A stretch of 64,000 nucleotides of DNA from Psychrobacillus antarcticus (GCF_029533155.1 NZ_JAIZDB010000011.1:1-64000), one strand, 5' to 3'. Shown: positions 51,625 to 62,094, counted from the stretch's first letter. Made by a program: numbers and translations. The notes: generated from the sequence alone by a model not told the origin.

Positions 51625-52654
51625 GGTTTTCACTCTCCTTACTCTTATTTAGAGCTAGCACTTCAGATTCACGCAATGCGTGCCGTTTTGCTTTCCTACC
51701 TTTTTCACGACGTTTTTCAAAAAACTGAGGTAAAATTAGCGCTACAATTACAATGAATGCTGTAATGAGCTTCATATCTCCCGCATCCAAAAATTCTACT
51801 CGAAGTGCCAAAGCTAAAACGATACGATATATAATAGCACCTACGATTACTGCAAGGGTTGTTCTAACAATTGTTTTCGTACCGAAAATTGCTTCTCCAA
51901 TAATGACAGATGCAAGTCCGATTACAATCATCCCTATACCTAATCCAATATCAGCAGCTTTCGTATATTGAGCAATCAAAGCACCAGAAAATGCAACGAG
52001 TGCATTGGAAAGGCCTAATCCTAGAATGACAAGTGTATCTGTATTTGCCGAAAAGCTACGAATCATTTTCTTGTTGTCTCCGGTAGCACGGATTGCCAAG
52101 CCAACTTCTGTTTTTAAGAACCAATCAAAAATCAATTTTATAATAATAATCAAAATAGCAACAATTACTACAGTTCCCCATGTCTTTGGAACATATTGAA
52201 CGCCCATAGATGTGAAGAAACCATTAATAACCTCATCTATCCCTAAATTTCCCCACCAGCTGAAGAACTGGCTAAATATAGTTCCTTCATTCATTAATGG
52301 GATATTCGGTCTTCCTACAGAATTCTCAATCGTAAAGCCCATAATTCGTAAATTAATAGAATACAAAGCAATCATCATTAATATCCCAGAAAGTAACGGA
52401 TTAATCTTCCCTTTTGTGTGTAATAGTCCTGTCATACAACCAGCTAGAAATCCAGCAATTATTGCTACTAATGTTGCAATTGCAGGATGATAACCAAGTA
52501 CAATCATTGCCGCAGCAGTACCAGCTCCAGTAACAAAGCTTCCATCCACCGTTAAATCTGGAAAATCTAACACTCGGAATGTCAAATAGACACCGAGTGC
52601 CATAAGTGCATATATAAATCCTTGTTCAACTGAGCCAAAGATTGCTGTAAACAT
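51617..52654 (-). CDS. ABC transporter permease (branched-chain-permease-like)
   Basis: Membrane subunit, 345 aa, about nine helices. Begins SVEQGFIYALMALGVYLTFR then VLDFPDLTVDGSFVTGAGTA, a signature of permeases that pair with PF04392 lipoproteins. The cytoplasmic EVGLAIRATGDNKKMIRSF loop contacts the ATPase. A basic C-terminal tail (EKRREKGRKAKRHALRESE) is unusual in length. Eighteen bp separate it from the upstream binding protein. Confidence 0.88.
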   Translation of the reverse strand: MFTAIFGSVEQGFIYALMALGVYLTFRVLDFPDLTVDGSFVTGAGTAAAMIVLGYHPAIATLVAIIAGFLAGCMTGLLHTKGKINPLLSGILMMIALYSINLRIMGFTIENSVGRPNIPLMNEGTIFSQFFSWWGNLGIDEVINGFFTSMGVQYVPKTWGTVVIVAILIIIIKLIFDWFLKTEVGLAIRATGDNKKMIRSFSANTDTLVILGLGLSNALVAFSGALIAQYTKAADIGLGIGMIVIGLASVIIGEAIFGTKTIVRTTLAVIVGAIIYRIVLALALRVEFLDAGDMKLITAFIVIVALILPQFFEKRREKGRKAKRHALRESEVLALNKSKESENLA

Positions 52655-52672
52655 AAAACATCAAACTCCTAT

Positions 52673-53665
52673 CTATTCCACAAATTCTGATTCCCATTCA
52701 TCTTTTACTTCAATTCCAAGGGCATCAACAGTATCTTTGTTCAAAACGAATTTTAAATTTTGTGGATATTGAACGGGTAATTCCGCAGGTGTGCTTTCAC
52801 CTTTTAAGATTTTAACAGCCATTTCACCAGCTTCATAGCCGATATCATAAAATTCAAAGCCATACGCACCTAAGCCACCACGTTTTACGGAATCGAACTC
52901 CGCTACCATCATTGGAAGTTTATGTTCGTTGGCAACATCTATAACAGATTCAAGTGCATTAACTACCGTATTATCCGTTATAATATATATCGAATCTACT
53001 TTTCCTATTAAAGATTCAGTAGCTTGCTTAACTTCAGCAGATGTTGAAACAGAAGCTTCTACAACATTTAGCCCAACTTTAGCCATTTCTTCTTTTACTG
53101 CATCTACAGAAGAACGTGAATTTGCCTCGCCTGCATTAAATACCATCCCAACATTTTTTAATCCTAACTCATTCTTCATATAAGCAACGGTATTTGGAAT
53201 AGCTTCGGGGTGTGTATCAACTGTCCCTGTTACATTTCCACCTGGGCTTTCCATAGAATCTACAAGTTCAGCATCAACAGCGTTTGTTACCGAAGTAAAT
53301 ACAATCGGAATATCTTCAGTTAACGCCGTAACTGCTTGTGCACTAGGTGTCGAGTTAGCAAATATTAAATCTACTCCTGAGCTTACTAGATTATTAGCAA
53401 TCGTCGAATTTAAACTATTATCATTTTGAGCGTTTTGATATTCATATTCGACCTCAAGTCCTGCATCCTCAATTGCTTTTTGGAATCCTTCATAAGCTGC
53501 ATTCAACGATGGATGTTCTACAATTTGTGTTACACCAATGGTAAATGTTTTTGTATCCTCTGACTTCGTACTATTTGTTGAAGCAGTTTCATCTGCACCA
53601 CATGCTGCTAATAGTAAAACAGCAGCTGATAATACCGTAGCAAATTTCTTCTTTGTACTCTTCAT
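52673..53665 (-). CDS. ABC transporter substrate-binding lipoprotein (PF04392, TrpX-like)
   Basis: 330 aa. Lipobox LAAC with Cys22 follows the signal TVLSAAVLLLA. The body has FTIGVTQIVEHPSLNAAYEG, DLIFANSTPSAQAVTAL, IPIVFTSVTNAVDAELV and the NVTGTVDTHPEAIPNTVAYM region, all marks of the PF04392 family; streptococcal TrpX imports tryptophan. No T-box or tryptophan leader is seen upstream, so tryptophan specificity is only a possibility. Confidence 0.87.
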   Translation of the reverse strand: MKSTKKKFATVLSAAVLLLAACGADETASTNSTKSEDTKTFTIGVTQIVEHPSLNAAYEGFQKAIEDAGLEVEYEYQNAQNDNSLNSTIANNLVSSGVDLIFANSTPSAQAVTALTEDIPIVFTSVTNAVDAELVDSMESPGGNVTGTVDTHPEAIPNTVAYMKNELGLKNVGMVFNAGEANSRSSVDAVKEEMAKVGLNVVEASVSTSAEVKQATESLIGKVDSIYIITDNTVVNALESVIDVANEHKLPMMVAEFDSVKRGGLGAYGFEFYDIGYEAGEMAVKILKGESTPAELPVQYPQNLKFVLNKDTVDALGIEVKDEWESEFVE

Positions 53666-53733
53666 CTTTAATAACCCCCATTTTACATTTGACGCATCAG
53701 CGATTCAACTCGCTAAAGCATTAAGATAAAGCA

Positions 53734-53762
53734 ATATTACACTGAATATGCATAATAGTCAA
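53734..53762 (-). promoter_or_regulatory. Candidate promoter of the TrpXYZ-like operon
   Basis: On the minus strand TTGACT (53757-53762) and TAATAT (53734-53739) lie 17 bases apart, 69 bp upstream of the binding-protein start. The leader is too short for a T-box. Confidence 0.55.
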
Positions 53763-53916
53763 CAACATTACGACTTATTCAATTACTTTTATTCGAAATT
53801 TTCAGCATTCATTTGGAGACCATTACAATTTCTTAACATAGAAATAATATGTAGGAGACATTTTTGTTTTAAAATATAAGTTAGGATATATTGTTTTATT
53901 TTAGGGGGATTATAGA

Positions 53917-55665
53917 ATGGCAATTTTAGAAAATGATTATCACAATCTATTTAGCTATATATTAGAAGAAAAATCGATAGAAACAGTATTTCAACCAATT
54001 ATTTCATTACAAACTGGGCAAATATATGGTTATGAAGCATTAACTAGAGGACCTATAAATACAGTGTTACATAATCCAGAAAATTTATTTGATTATGCTT
54101 TAAAGACTGGAAAACTGTGGGAGCTTGAAAATGTTTGTAGGGCAAATGCACTGAAATGTGCATATGAATTACAAGCGGAAGGAAAACTTTTCCTAAATGT
54201 AAATCCCAATATTATGAATGACCCGAAATTTAAACAAGGTTTTACAAAAGAATTTTTGTCTATTTTTAACATGGATTCAGATTCTATTGTTTTTGAAATC
54301 ACTGAACGTGAGGCTATAAACAATTTAAAGGATTTCATTAATACGATTGATCATTATAAAAGACAATTTTATCAAATAGCAATTGACGATGTAGGTTCTG
54401 GATATTCTGGACTAAATATAATTACTGATGTACGCCCACATTTCATGAAATTAGACATGAAACTAATCCGTAATATTAATAAGGATAGAACCAAACAATT
54501 ACTCGTTAGAAGTTTGTGTGAATTTGCTAATTATTCTCAAATACATATTATTGCAGAGGGCATCGAAACAATAGAGGAATTAAATACGCTCATTGATATA
54601 GGAGTGCATTTCGGCCAAGGCTATTATATTCAAAAGCCAAATCCAAAGTTATTTCCAATCAGTGGTGAGTTGATAGATATTATCAAAAAAGAAAATAACC
54701 GACAAAACAGTATGGTTTCTAATCGTTTAACCGACACAACTATTGAGCATATCGCTACTCCCCTACATCTGATTTCGAGTGATTTGCCTATTTCCAAAGT
54801 TAGTAAATTAATGGAATCTAATGATTCCTTACCTGGATTTTGTATTAAAGAAAACAATAAGTTAATTGGCGTAATTACAAGAAATAAACTTCATTTGAAA
54901 TTCAGTGGTCCCTATGGGTACAGTTTATACAATAAAAAGCCAATTTCTGCAATTATGAGCAGACAATTTATGAAAGTAGACGCCGGAACACCAATAGACG
55001 TTGTTGCTAAAATTGCTATGAAACGAGATCCATTACACTTATATGATTTCATCACAATTACGAAAGAAGAACATTATTTTGGCATTGTGACGGTCAAGGA
55101 TTTATTGGAAAAAAGTATGCAGCTAGAAATAGACTATGCAAAACATTTAAATCCACTGACAGAATTACCAGGGAATATTATTATTGAACAGCAACTTCAA
55201 AAATGTATTGAAGCAACGAACGACCTTATTGTTCTATACTTAGATATTGATAATTTTAAACCATACAATGATGTATATGGATTCGAAAAGGGAGATAAGG
55301 TAATTATGGATCTCGCAAGGATATTAGAGGTCGTCTGCCCTACGGATAGATTCATCGGTCATATTGGCGGAGATGACTTCATTCTAATTACAGATTTAGC
55401 AAGTAGTAAAGAAATGTGTGAAGAGATTATAGAACAGTTCAATCAAGCCATTGAAAATTATTACTATGCAAACGATTATACAAAAGGACATATCGTTGCT
55501 AAAAATAGGCACGGAATAGAAGAACAATATCCTCTATTAACTATTTCCATAGCAGGATTAACCAATCGAGAATCTCAAACAATTTATGAACTGTCCGAAA
55601 ATGCAACAAAAGTAAAAAAACAATGCAAGCAGCTTATGGGGAGTAATTATTTAATACAGTATTAA
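53917..55665 (+). CDS. EAL - CBS pair - GGDEF protein (cyclic di-GMP turnover)
   Basis: 582 aa, no membrane helix, so cytoplasmic. Residues 20-250 form an EAL phosphodiesterase domain with all key residues: GYEALTRGP (Glu40), FLNVNPN, FEITERE, IAIDDVGSGYSGL, FMKLDMKLI and IIAEGIET. Residues 265-385 form two CBS repeats (LISSDLPISKVSKLMES; IMSRQFMKVDAGTPIDVV), which sense nucleotides in other proteins. Residues 400-580 form a GGDEF domain with LYLDIDNFKPYNDVYG and the active loop GGDDF at 484-488. The usual inhibitory RxxD site is absent (Cys in place of Arg). AGGGGG lies eight bases before the ATG. Net activity, making or breaking c-di-GMP, is not predictable. Confidence 0.9.
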   Translation: MAILENDYHNLFSYILEEKSIETVFQPIISLQTGQIYGYEALTRGPINTVLHNPENLFDYALKTGKLWELENVCRANALKCAYELQAEGKLFLNVNPNIMNDPKFKQGFTKEFLSIFNMDSDSIVFEITEREAINNLKDFINTIDHYKRQFYQIAIDDVGSGYSGLNIITDVRPHFMKLDMKLIRNINKDRTKQLLVRSLCEFANYSQIHIIAEGIETIEELNTLIDIGVHFGQGYYIQKPNPKLFPISGELIDIIKKENNRQNSMVSNRLTDTTIEHIATPLHLISSDLPISKVSKLMESNDSLPGFCIKENNKLIGVITRNKLHLKFSGPYGYSLYNKKPISAIMSRQFMKVDAGTPIDVVAKIAMKRDPLHLYDFITITKEEHYFGIVTVKDLLEKSMQLEIDYAKHLNPLTELPGNIIIEQQLQKCIEATNDLIVLYLDIDNFKPYNDVYGFEKGDKVIMDLARILEVVCPTDRFIGHIGGDDFILITDLASSKEMCEEIIEQFNQAIENYYYANDYTKGHIVAKNRHGIEEQYPLLTISIAGLTNRESQTIYELSENATKVKKQCKQLMGSNYLIQY

Positions 55666-55768
55666 CTAGTCGTGAAATAAACAATGAGTGAAGTGAACCC
55701 CCCCCAACTGATTATTTTGAAATTTATGCTATGATTAAGCTAATAATTCACTATTAGGAGGTCCATGC

Positions 55769-55918
55769 ATGACTACCGTAATTATTATTGGTATTTTTAT
55801 ATTCCTAATTATATTAGGCCTCACCATTTTCACGATCAATAAAGGCTACGCATTTAAGCACACAATTGACGAAATACCTGTACAAGACGACAAAAAAACG
55901 CATAGCCACAACGGCTAA
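55769..55918 (+). CDS. ytzI: YtzI-like small membrane protein
   Basis: 49 aa, too short for a usual ORF scan: MTTVIIIGIFIFLIILGLTI then FTINKGYAFKHTIDEIPVQD. One N-terminal helix is followed by the NKGYAFKHTID segment seen in YtzI of Bacillus. AGGAGG lies eight bases before ATG 55769; an overlapping ATG at 55765 is out of frame. Function unknown. Its last codons form the left arm of its terminator. A run of eight C lies 70 bp upstream. Confidence 0.8.
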   Translation: MTTVIIIGIFIFLIILGLTIFTINKGYAFKHTIDEIPVQDDKKTHSHNG

Positions 55919-55928
55919 TGCGTTTTTT
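55892..55928 (+). terminator. Terminator overlapping the ytzI end
   Basis: Stem AAAACGCAT-AGCC / GGCT-A-ATGCGTTTT (one bulge) then TT. The stop codon TAA lies within the right arm. Confidence 0.85.
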
Positions 55929-56389
55929 CCGTTATGAATTTTTTTCCAGGTGACTTAAATAGTATGTGTGTTAAACATTTGATTTCCCTCTTCAGCCTTA
56001 GGCATACACACTGCGGACGATAAATGAAGTAGAAACTCTTATTATGTAGCGGAATTTCTACCATATAGTAAGTATTTACTAATAGAGAAAGCGAGGTGCG
56101 CTCGAAATTGTATCTTCGAGCGCTTCTTCGACAGGTAGGAAAGAATTACTTCTCCTCTTCCCAAAAGCTTTAAGAATCTGTTTACTATAGTTGAAGGAGG
56201 ACGACGGACAGACTAACGCCATAAATTTATCGAAAAAACTAAGGCGGGTTGTGACTTACGTCACAACCCGCCTCTAATAAATCAGGATAATAATATAGCA
56301 GCAAATCTGTCCAAAGTTACTCCGAAAACGATACAAATTAGGTTCTTATATTAAAATGTCCTTACGTTTTTAATCGTTCATTCGAATTC
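55929..56389. repeat. Inverted repeat block (E5 and C5, minus orientation)
   Basis: The 460-bp gap between the convergent ends of ytzI and rlmN holds an E module (56060-56170) and palindrome C5 (56172-56347), both inverted relative to other copies, so the order C then E is kept on the minus strand. The first 130 bp (55929-56060) show no feature I recognise. Confidence 0.7.
56172..56347 (-). repeat. C palindrome, copy 5
   Basis: Central stem AGGCGGGTTGTGAC / GTCACAACCCGCCT (56242-56255 with 56260-56273), 14 bp perfect. On the minus strand the flanks read TTTGGACAGATTTGCTGCTA and CTGTCCGTCGTCCTCCTTC, matching C1. Both arms of the stem differ from C1 in step. Confidence 0.8.
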
Positions 56390-57463
56390 TTAATTGCTTG
56401 CTATTACTTTATCTTTTTTAATCTGTTTACTTCTTAATTGACCACATGCAGCATCAATATCACTACCCTGCTCCATGCGAACACCACAATTAATCCCTTT
56501 GTTTTTCAGTGTTTGGAAGAAAGCACTGATAGATTTTTCATCGCTACGCTGATATTGTCCATGCTCATCTACTGGATTATACGGGATCAGATTCACATAT
56601 GACAGATGACGTTTGTTTTCTAGAAGTTTTGCAAGTTGTAGCGCTTCTTCTACATGATCATTTACATCTTTAAGAAGAATATATTCGAATGTAATCCGAC
56701 GATTTTTCTTCTCTAAATAATAATCTACCGCTGCCATTACTTTTTCAATTGGGAATGCTTTATTGATGACCATGATTTTCGTGCGAAGCTCATCATTTGG
56801 AGCATGTAAAGAAACAGCAAGATTTACTTGAAGATCCTCTTCCGCAAAATCAATGATTTTCTTAGCAAGACCACTTGTTGAAACAGTAATATGACGAGCA
56901 CCAATAGAAAGTCCTTTTTGATCATTGACAGTGTACAAGAAATTCATCAAGTTTTTATAGTTATCAAACGGCTCCCCAATACCCATTACTACGATATGGC
57001 TAACACGCTCTTCTTTTTGAATTTGGTCCAAATGGAATTGTACCTTCATAATTTGTTCCACAATTTCTCCTGCATCCAGATCGCGGCTCTTTTTAAGTAA
57101 TCCACTTGCACAAAAACTACAGCCGATATTACACCCTACTTGTGTCGTAACACACACAGAAAGTCCATATTTAAATCGCATTAGTACTGTTTCGATTAAA
57201 TTTCCATCATGCATTTCAAAAAGGAATTTAATTGTCCCATCTGCTGATTCTTGCTTAACACTTTCTTTTAACGTTTGTATGACAAAGTTATCTTCTAAAA
57301 TTTGAAGACATTCTTTGTTTACATTTGTCATTTCCGCAAAACTTTGTACACGTTTGATGTACAACCAGTCCCAAACCTGCTCTGCACGGAATTTCTTTTG
57401 GCCTTGTCCAAGTAGCCATTCGATTAATTGATCTCTAGTCAGACCATATATAGATTTTTTCAT
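56390..57463 (-). CDS. rlmN: Dual-specificity RNA methyltransferase RlmN
   Basis: Radical-SAM enzyme that methylates C2 of A2503 in 23S rRNA and A37 of some tRNAs, 357 aa. The 4Fe-4S cysteines are Cys111, Cys115 and Cys118 ([13 protein letters not shown]). [13 protein letters not shown] is the SAM-binding GEP motif, and the methyl-carrying cysteine is in [10 protein letters not shown] near the C-terminus. ISVSTSG-like [10 protein letters not shown] and [11 protein letters not shown] are also present. Single gene on the minus strand. Confidence 0.96.
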   Translation of the reverse strand: MKKSIYGLTRDQLIEWLLGQGQKKFRAEQVWDWLYIKRVQSFAEMTNVNKECLQILEDNFVIQTLKESVKQESADGTIKFLFEMHDGNLIETVLMRFKYGLSVCVTTQVGCNIGCSFCASGLLKKSRDLDAGEIVEQIMKVQFHLDQIQKEERVSHIVVMGIGEPFDNYKNLMNFLYTVNDQKGLSIGARHITVSTSGLAKKIIDFAEEDLQVNLAVSLHAPNDELRTKIMVINKAFPIEKVMAAVDYYLEKKNRRITFEYILLKDVNDHVEEALQLAKLLENKRHLSYVNLIPYNPVDEHGQYQRSDEKSISAFFQTLKNKGINCGVRMEQGSDIDAACGQLRSKQIKKDKVIASN

Positions 57464-57562
57464 TAAAAGCCCTCATTTCATGCGTATACAATTTGCCTAT
57501 TATACTATAGTTATTTACCCAAGACAATTTATTATACTTGAAATAAGGTGTAAAAGAAATAT

Positions 57563-58375
57563 TTATGCTTGATTAACTTCATTTTTTCTTATCCAATCAC
57601 TATAACTACCGACATAAAGTTGAACATTTTCGTAGCCAGCCTCTTTTAAACATCCATACAATGGTGCAGCAGTGACTCCGCTTCCACAATAAGCTATCAC
57701 TGGTTTGTTGTGCGGAGCCAAGTGAGCCAACTTTTCTTTCAACTCTTTCTGCTCTAGAAATTTCCCATCCCTTTTAAGCTGCTCCCAGTCAAAGTTAATA
57801 GCAGTTGGAATATGACCAGCGATTGAATCAATCGGTTCACTTTCCCCTCTATAGCGTACATTAGATCTAGCATCTATTAATTGTCCCTCTATTTCTTCTG
57901 CAACTACTTGTTTTACTTCTTCCATGGTAAGTAATTTACTGTTGTTCCATTGAGGGATCGTTGTTGAATGCGCTAAGACAGGTTCCATTTTAGAAACTGG
58001 AAGCTTACTCTTTAATTCTTCCAGTCCAGAACGGGATACATATATATTTGTAAAACCTGCCCATTCCAATAAAAAGTATGCACGTAACGCAAAAGGAGCT
58101 CCTCCCTGGTCGTAAATTACGATAAAATCATCCAGCTTTAAACCAGTTCGCTGAACAAGGTCCGTCATTTTTTCCTTCGAAATCATCGGGTGGCGACCAT
58201 TTTCCTTGAGCATATCAGATAAATCTTCTTCTAAATCCCAATATACTGCTCCTTCTAAATGTTCCTGATTATACAGTTGTCGTCCTGCATCTTTATCACT
58301 CAAATCGAAGCGAGTATCAATAAAACGGGGATTTTTCTCTAATATCTGTGCTAATTCGATAAATACTTTAGCCAT
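57563..58375 (-). CDS. Two-domain sulfurtransferase (rhodanese family)
   Basis: 270 aa. The N-terminal rhodanese-like domain (residues 5-125) lacks the catalytic Cys, and the C-terminal one (145-265) carries Cys230 in the loop YCGSGVTA. The GSGVTA loop is the 3-mercaptopyruvate sulfurtransferase type (CGxGVTA), so either thiosulfate or mercaptopyruvate may be the sulfur donor. It is 13 bp downstream of dynA and is probably on the same transcript. Confidence 0.9.
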   Translation of the reverse strand: MAKVFIELAQILEKNPRFIDTRFDLSDKDAGRQLYNQEHLEGAVYWDLEEDLSDMLKENGRHPMISKEKMTDLVQRTGLKLDDFIVIYDQGGAPFALRAYFLLEWAGFTNIYVSRSGLEELKSKLPVSKMEPVLAHSTTIPQWNNSKLLTMEEVKQVVAEEIEGQLIDARSNVRYRGESEPIDSIAGHIPTAINFDWEQLKRDGKFLEQKELKEKLAHLAPHNKPVIAYCGSGVTAAPLYGCLKEAGYENVQLYVGSYSDWIRKNEVNQA

Positions 58376-58388
58376 ATAATCACTCCTT

Positions 58389-61300
58389 TTATAGTCGTGC
58401 GTATACTAGTTTCCACATTTGAAGTGTTTTTTCCTGCTCTAATAATTTTCGTTCCGCATCAATTTGAGTAATCGATTCTTGCAGAAGCTTCAATCGTAAA
58501 GCCTCTGATTCAATATCCGAATATTGCTCAATCCAATTACCTAGACGTTCCTTTTGTTTCGTTAAGTATTCATCTGCCTCCACTTTCGATTCATCAGATA
58601 GGACATCACGCAGTTTTTCTTTTTCATTGTTCTCAAAAAAGCTCTTAGAATTTTTGAAAGATGATTTCACATGCTCATATTTAGCTATGCTTCCAAAAGG
58701 TCCTACAAAATCCAGTAGTTCTCTCTTCATGACTTCATGTGGACTAAAGGTGAAGCTTGTATTCCAATCTTTAAGTACGCGTATTTCCTCTTTCTCCAAT
58801 TGAATAATTTGTTGTTGAATATACTGGAGAATTCGAAAATTTGAAACACGCATTTCTTGTTCGATATCGAAACGAATCATTTTAAGAATATCTTTTAAGG
58901 CAAGATCCAATGCAACAGTAGAAGAGTTATTTGCAAATAACGATGGATTATACGATTCTTTAAAGAACTCATTAAAACGGTAATACACACGCTGTAGCAC
59001 GTAGTATAGCAGTGTATCTAGTTCCTGTCTTGCATCTTTTGCAATTTGTGTAGATTTAGAACTTGTGTATCGTTTACGAATATTTTGTTCTTGGCTTCGA
59101 AGTTCTATCAAACGTTGGTCTTTACGCGCAAGATTTGCTTCCGTTTGTTCTATTAAGCCTAGTAATTTCGATTGTTGACGAGTCGCTTCCTCTTCGAGAG
59201 CAGAAATAGAAATCTGCTTTAAATCCTTTTCTAGAAAACGATGAAATGATTCTTCAAATTGTTGCATTCCCTCATGCACTGATAATCCATCGAGTTTCTC
59301 TTTTAAACCTTGTAAGCTTGATACTCCATATACTCTAGGAAAACGGATACCAAATCGTTGTAGTTCATCTTGAACATATTGCTTTACTAGATTCGCTTCC
59401 TCTTCTGAGTCTGCCAAATCGATTGCATTTACTACAAAGAACATTTTATCTAACTCGAAAGCATCTTTAACTCGCCCTAGCTGAATAAGGAACTCACGGT
59501 CTGCTTTAGAAAATGCATGATTAAAATAAGTAATAAATAATACTGCATCTGCATTACGAATATAGTCAAAAGCTACACCTGTATGTCTCGCGTTAATCGA
59601 GTCTGCTCCAGGAGTGTCTACTAGTGTCACGCCTAACCTAGTTAGTTCACAATCATAATAAAAATCAATGAAATCTACAAAACAGCTTTTCGATTCATCT
59701 GCAACAAATTGTCCAAATTCATCTCCTGAAACGTGTAGAACGTTTCCTAGTTGTCCCTTAAATGTTGGATACCCTTTATAAAAGGCAGTAACAAAAGATT
59801 TGTGTACCTCTTCTACTACCTTCTCATTCATAACAGAACTAGCTTTTTCAAACGCTTCCTCTAATGAATGGATAGTTATTCCAAGCTGTTCATACGCATG
59901 AGCCACATCCTCTAAAATTTGTGCCTCCGATTTAAGCACAACATCAGCCGTATTATGCAAATGTTTTTTTGATACAGGATGGATCTTATTAATAGCGGCT
60001 GTTGTAGGATTAGGTGAAACCGGCAACACATTTGCACCCATTAAAGCATTTGAAAAGCTCGATTTTCCAGCACTAAATGCACCAAACAATGCAATCGTAA
60101 ATTGTTGATTTTCTACTCGCAATGCTTTTCTTTTAATCGTCCGAGCTGCCTCTTCAAACGCTGGTAATTCTGCTAATACTTCTCCAATTCTTTTCGCACG
60201 ATTCACTACTGCCTCAGCGGAAAGAAGAACTTCATCATCTCTAACTTCTTCTACTAGTTCTCTATTTTCAATTGGTTGCTCCGTTGTATGCTCTTGTTCA
60301 TCATAATCTGTAATAGAGCTTTCAAATTGAAGCCGCTCCTGTTCCCAATTTTTTAATAAGTTATCTCGATCCTTCCTAAATGGCAAAGAAGGTGTTGAAA
60401 CTGTTTTTTCAAATGTTTCTATCCGTGTATCTATTTCTTCTAAAGCTTGTATAGCTAATTTTTTTTCGTTTAGCTCATTTGTTTTTGATTCTATTTGGTC
60501 TTCATCTTCAATGGGATTTCCTTCAATATAAAGTATATTTTCTTCTTTCCATTCATCCGTTTGACTAATGTAATACCGATTGACAGCTTCTGTAACTCGA
60601 TTGGCAAAATTCAAGATTGCATTACCGGTTGTACTTGCTCCGTCATGTAAAGAATTATCGATAATACTAGTAGAAATATTAAATTGGATATCATCGATTT
60701 GAGAAATTTTTTCTTCGGTCAATAAAGAAACGTCTTTTAGCATGCGCTTCATCAATAATTTCATATGCGTTGTAATATTAGTGGATATAATCTTTTCTAA
60801 CAAACTAATAATTTCGTTAAGCCTTCTTAATCTTTCTTCTTCTGTTTTCTTTTTACTCCCTAAAAAACCAACTTTAAAATTAGATTGCTTACTCTCCACA
60901 TAAGATTTTAAAGCTTCACGCATTTCGAACGTCATAATTGAAGCATTTTCTAGTATATTTTTACGAAGTTCTTCAAATGTTTTTTTCCAAAGAGTGACAT
61001 CTTGAAGCTTTACTTGTGTTTGAGCAAGCTCCAATTGTTCTATAATATCTTCTTTGTTGTTCCAATCCTCTTCACTCAGCTGACTCTCAAAGGTTTCAAA
61101 ACACGCTGCTTTTTCATCCTCTAAAAAATGTAAATGCTCATCTTTTAACTTTTCTAATGTAGCTTGAGCTAATGTAAGGTAATAATCCTCTTTGTTTTCA
61201 ATAGAGCTAGTCACTATTTGTTGAACCTGTGGAAAATCATTATGTATGAAATCACTATTTTTTAAGCTTGTATAAAATATTCCTTTCGGATCAACAGACC

Positions 61301-61979
61301 ATGATTGAAAGGCATCTACTACTGACTGCTTATAAGATGCAAAAGGTAGTTCTTCCTCTCTATGCTTATCTACTTGGTTTACGATTAAATATACATTTTC
61401 ATTATAGTGTAGTAGCTGCTTCGTAAATTGAAAGTTTAACTCTGACTGTACATGATTGTAATCCATTACGTAAAAAACAATATCAGCTATATGCAAGGCA
61501 GATTCAGTCGAAATACGATGTGCATCATCGGTCGAATCTACTCCAGGGGTGTCCATGATGGTAATTCCTTCTGGGAGACTTGAAACAGCATGTCCTATTT
61601 CAATTTGAGAAACTTTACTTCCATCTTTTGAATACTTTTTTACTAGCTGAATATCATATTCTCCTGAAAACTTAACTGGTGGCTGATCTACAAAGTGAAC
61701 AAGCGCATAGTTTTCTGCTGTATTTTGTACCGTTACGATATTTGCTGATGTAGGTATTGGGCTAGTTGGCAGTAATTGTTCATTAACTAAAGCATTAATC
61801 ATACTCGACTTCCCTGCAGAAAAATGACCTGCAAAGGCAATAGTAAACGTACCTTTTTCCAGTTTCTGAGCAAATAGTTTAGATTTACGATAACGTTCGT
61901 CGTCATTATTTTGTTTGAAAATAGTTGCAAGTAATGCGTTCTGTTGTTTGATCGTTAGTAATTCCTCTGAGTTCTCCAT
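58389..61979 (-). CDS. dynA: Tandem dynamin-like GTPase DynA
   Basis: Membrane-remodelling dynamin, 1196 aa from ATG 61979; this ATG has AAGGAG 11 bases upstream and gives nearly the length of B. subtilis DynA. An in-frame ATG at 62024 would add 15 residues. Two full dynamin units are fused: GTPase 1 with GHFSAGKSSMINAL at residues 51-64 and MDTPGVDSTDD; GTPase 2 with GAFSAGKSSFSNALMG at about 630 and LVDTPGADSINARH. Long helical stalk regions follow each. DynA tethers and fuses membranes and helps against membrane damage and phage. The sulfurtransferase gene follows closely. Confidence 0.93.
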   Translation of the reverse strand: MENSEELLTIKQQNALLATIFKQNNDDERYRKSKLFAQKLEKGTFTIAFAGHFSAGKSSMINALVNEQLLPTSPIPTSANIVTVQNTAENYALVHFVDQPPVKFSGEYDIQLVKKYSKDGSKVSQIEIGHAVSSLPEGITIMDTPGVDSTDDAHRISTESALHIADIVFYVMDYNHVQSELNFQFTKQLLHYNENVYLIVNQVDKHREEELPFASYKQSVVDAFQSWSVDPKGIFYTSLKNSDFIHNDFPQVQQIVTSSIENKEDYYLTLAQATLEKLKDEHLHFLEDEKAACFETFESQLSEEDWNNKEDIIEQLELAQTQVKLQDVTLWKKTFEELRKNILENASIMTFEMREALKSYVESKQSNFKVGFLGSKKKTEEERLRRLNEIISLLEKIISTNITTHMKLLMKRMLKDVSLLTEEKISQIDDIQFNISTSIIDNSLHDGASTTGNAILNFANRVTEAVNRYYISQTDEWKEENILYIEGNPIEDEDQIESKTNELNEKKLAIQALEEIDTRIETFEKTVSTPSLPFRKDRDNLLKNWEQERLQFESSITDYDEQEHTTEQPIENRELVEEVRDDEVLLSAEAVVNRAKRIGEVLAELPAFEEAARTIKRKALRVENQQFTIALFGAFSAGKSSFSNALMGANVLPVSPNPTTAAINKIHPVSKKHLHNTADVVLKSEAQILEDVAHAYEQLGITIHSLEEAFEKASSVMNEKVVEEVHKSFVTAFYKGYPTFKGQLGNVLHVSGDEFGQFVADESKSCFVDFIDFYYDCELTRLGVTLVDTPGADSINARHTGVAFDYIRNADAVLFITYFNHAFSKADREFLIQLGRVKDAFELDKMFFVVNAIDLADSEEEANLVKQYVQDELQRFGIRFPRVYGVSSLQGLKEKLDGLSVHEGMQQFEESFHRFLEKDLKQISISALEEEATRQQSKLLGLIEQTEANLARKDQRLIELRSQEQNIRKRYTSSKSTQIAKDARQELDTLLYYVLQRVYYRFNEFFKESYNPSLFANNSSTVALDLALKDILKMIRFDIEQEMRVSNFRILQYIQQQIIQLEKEEIRVLKDWNTSFTFSPHEVMKRELLDFVGPFGSIAKYEHVKSSFKNSKSFFENNEKEKLRDVLSDESKVEADEYLTKQKERLGNWIEQYSDIESEALRLKLLQESITQIDAERKLLEQEKTLQMWKLVYARL

Positions 61980-62094
61980 GTAAAAGTTTATCTCCTTCAT
62001 AATTCGACAATATACATCTATCATAGCAAAATTTATATGCCTATAACAATATTCTTTGACTCTTTTGATAATAAAGAGAAAACCTATTTATTTC

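Noticed and set aside
53666-53916. T-box or tryptophan leader upstream of the TrpXYZ-like operon
   Set aside because: The leader from the likely start is under 70 bases and has no T-box sequence (TGGNACCGCG) or run of Trp codons.
55697-55704. Run of eight C as a phase-variation tract
   Set aside because: It is outside any reading frame and about 70 bp upstream of ytzI; no frame or promoter spacing would switch in an obvious way.
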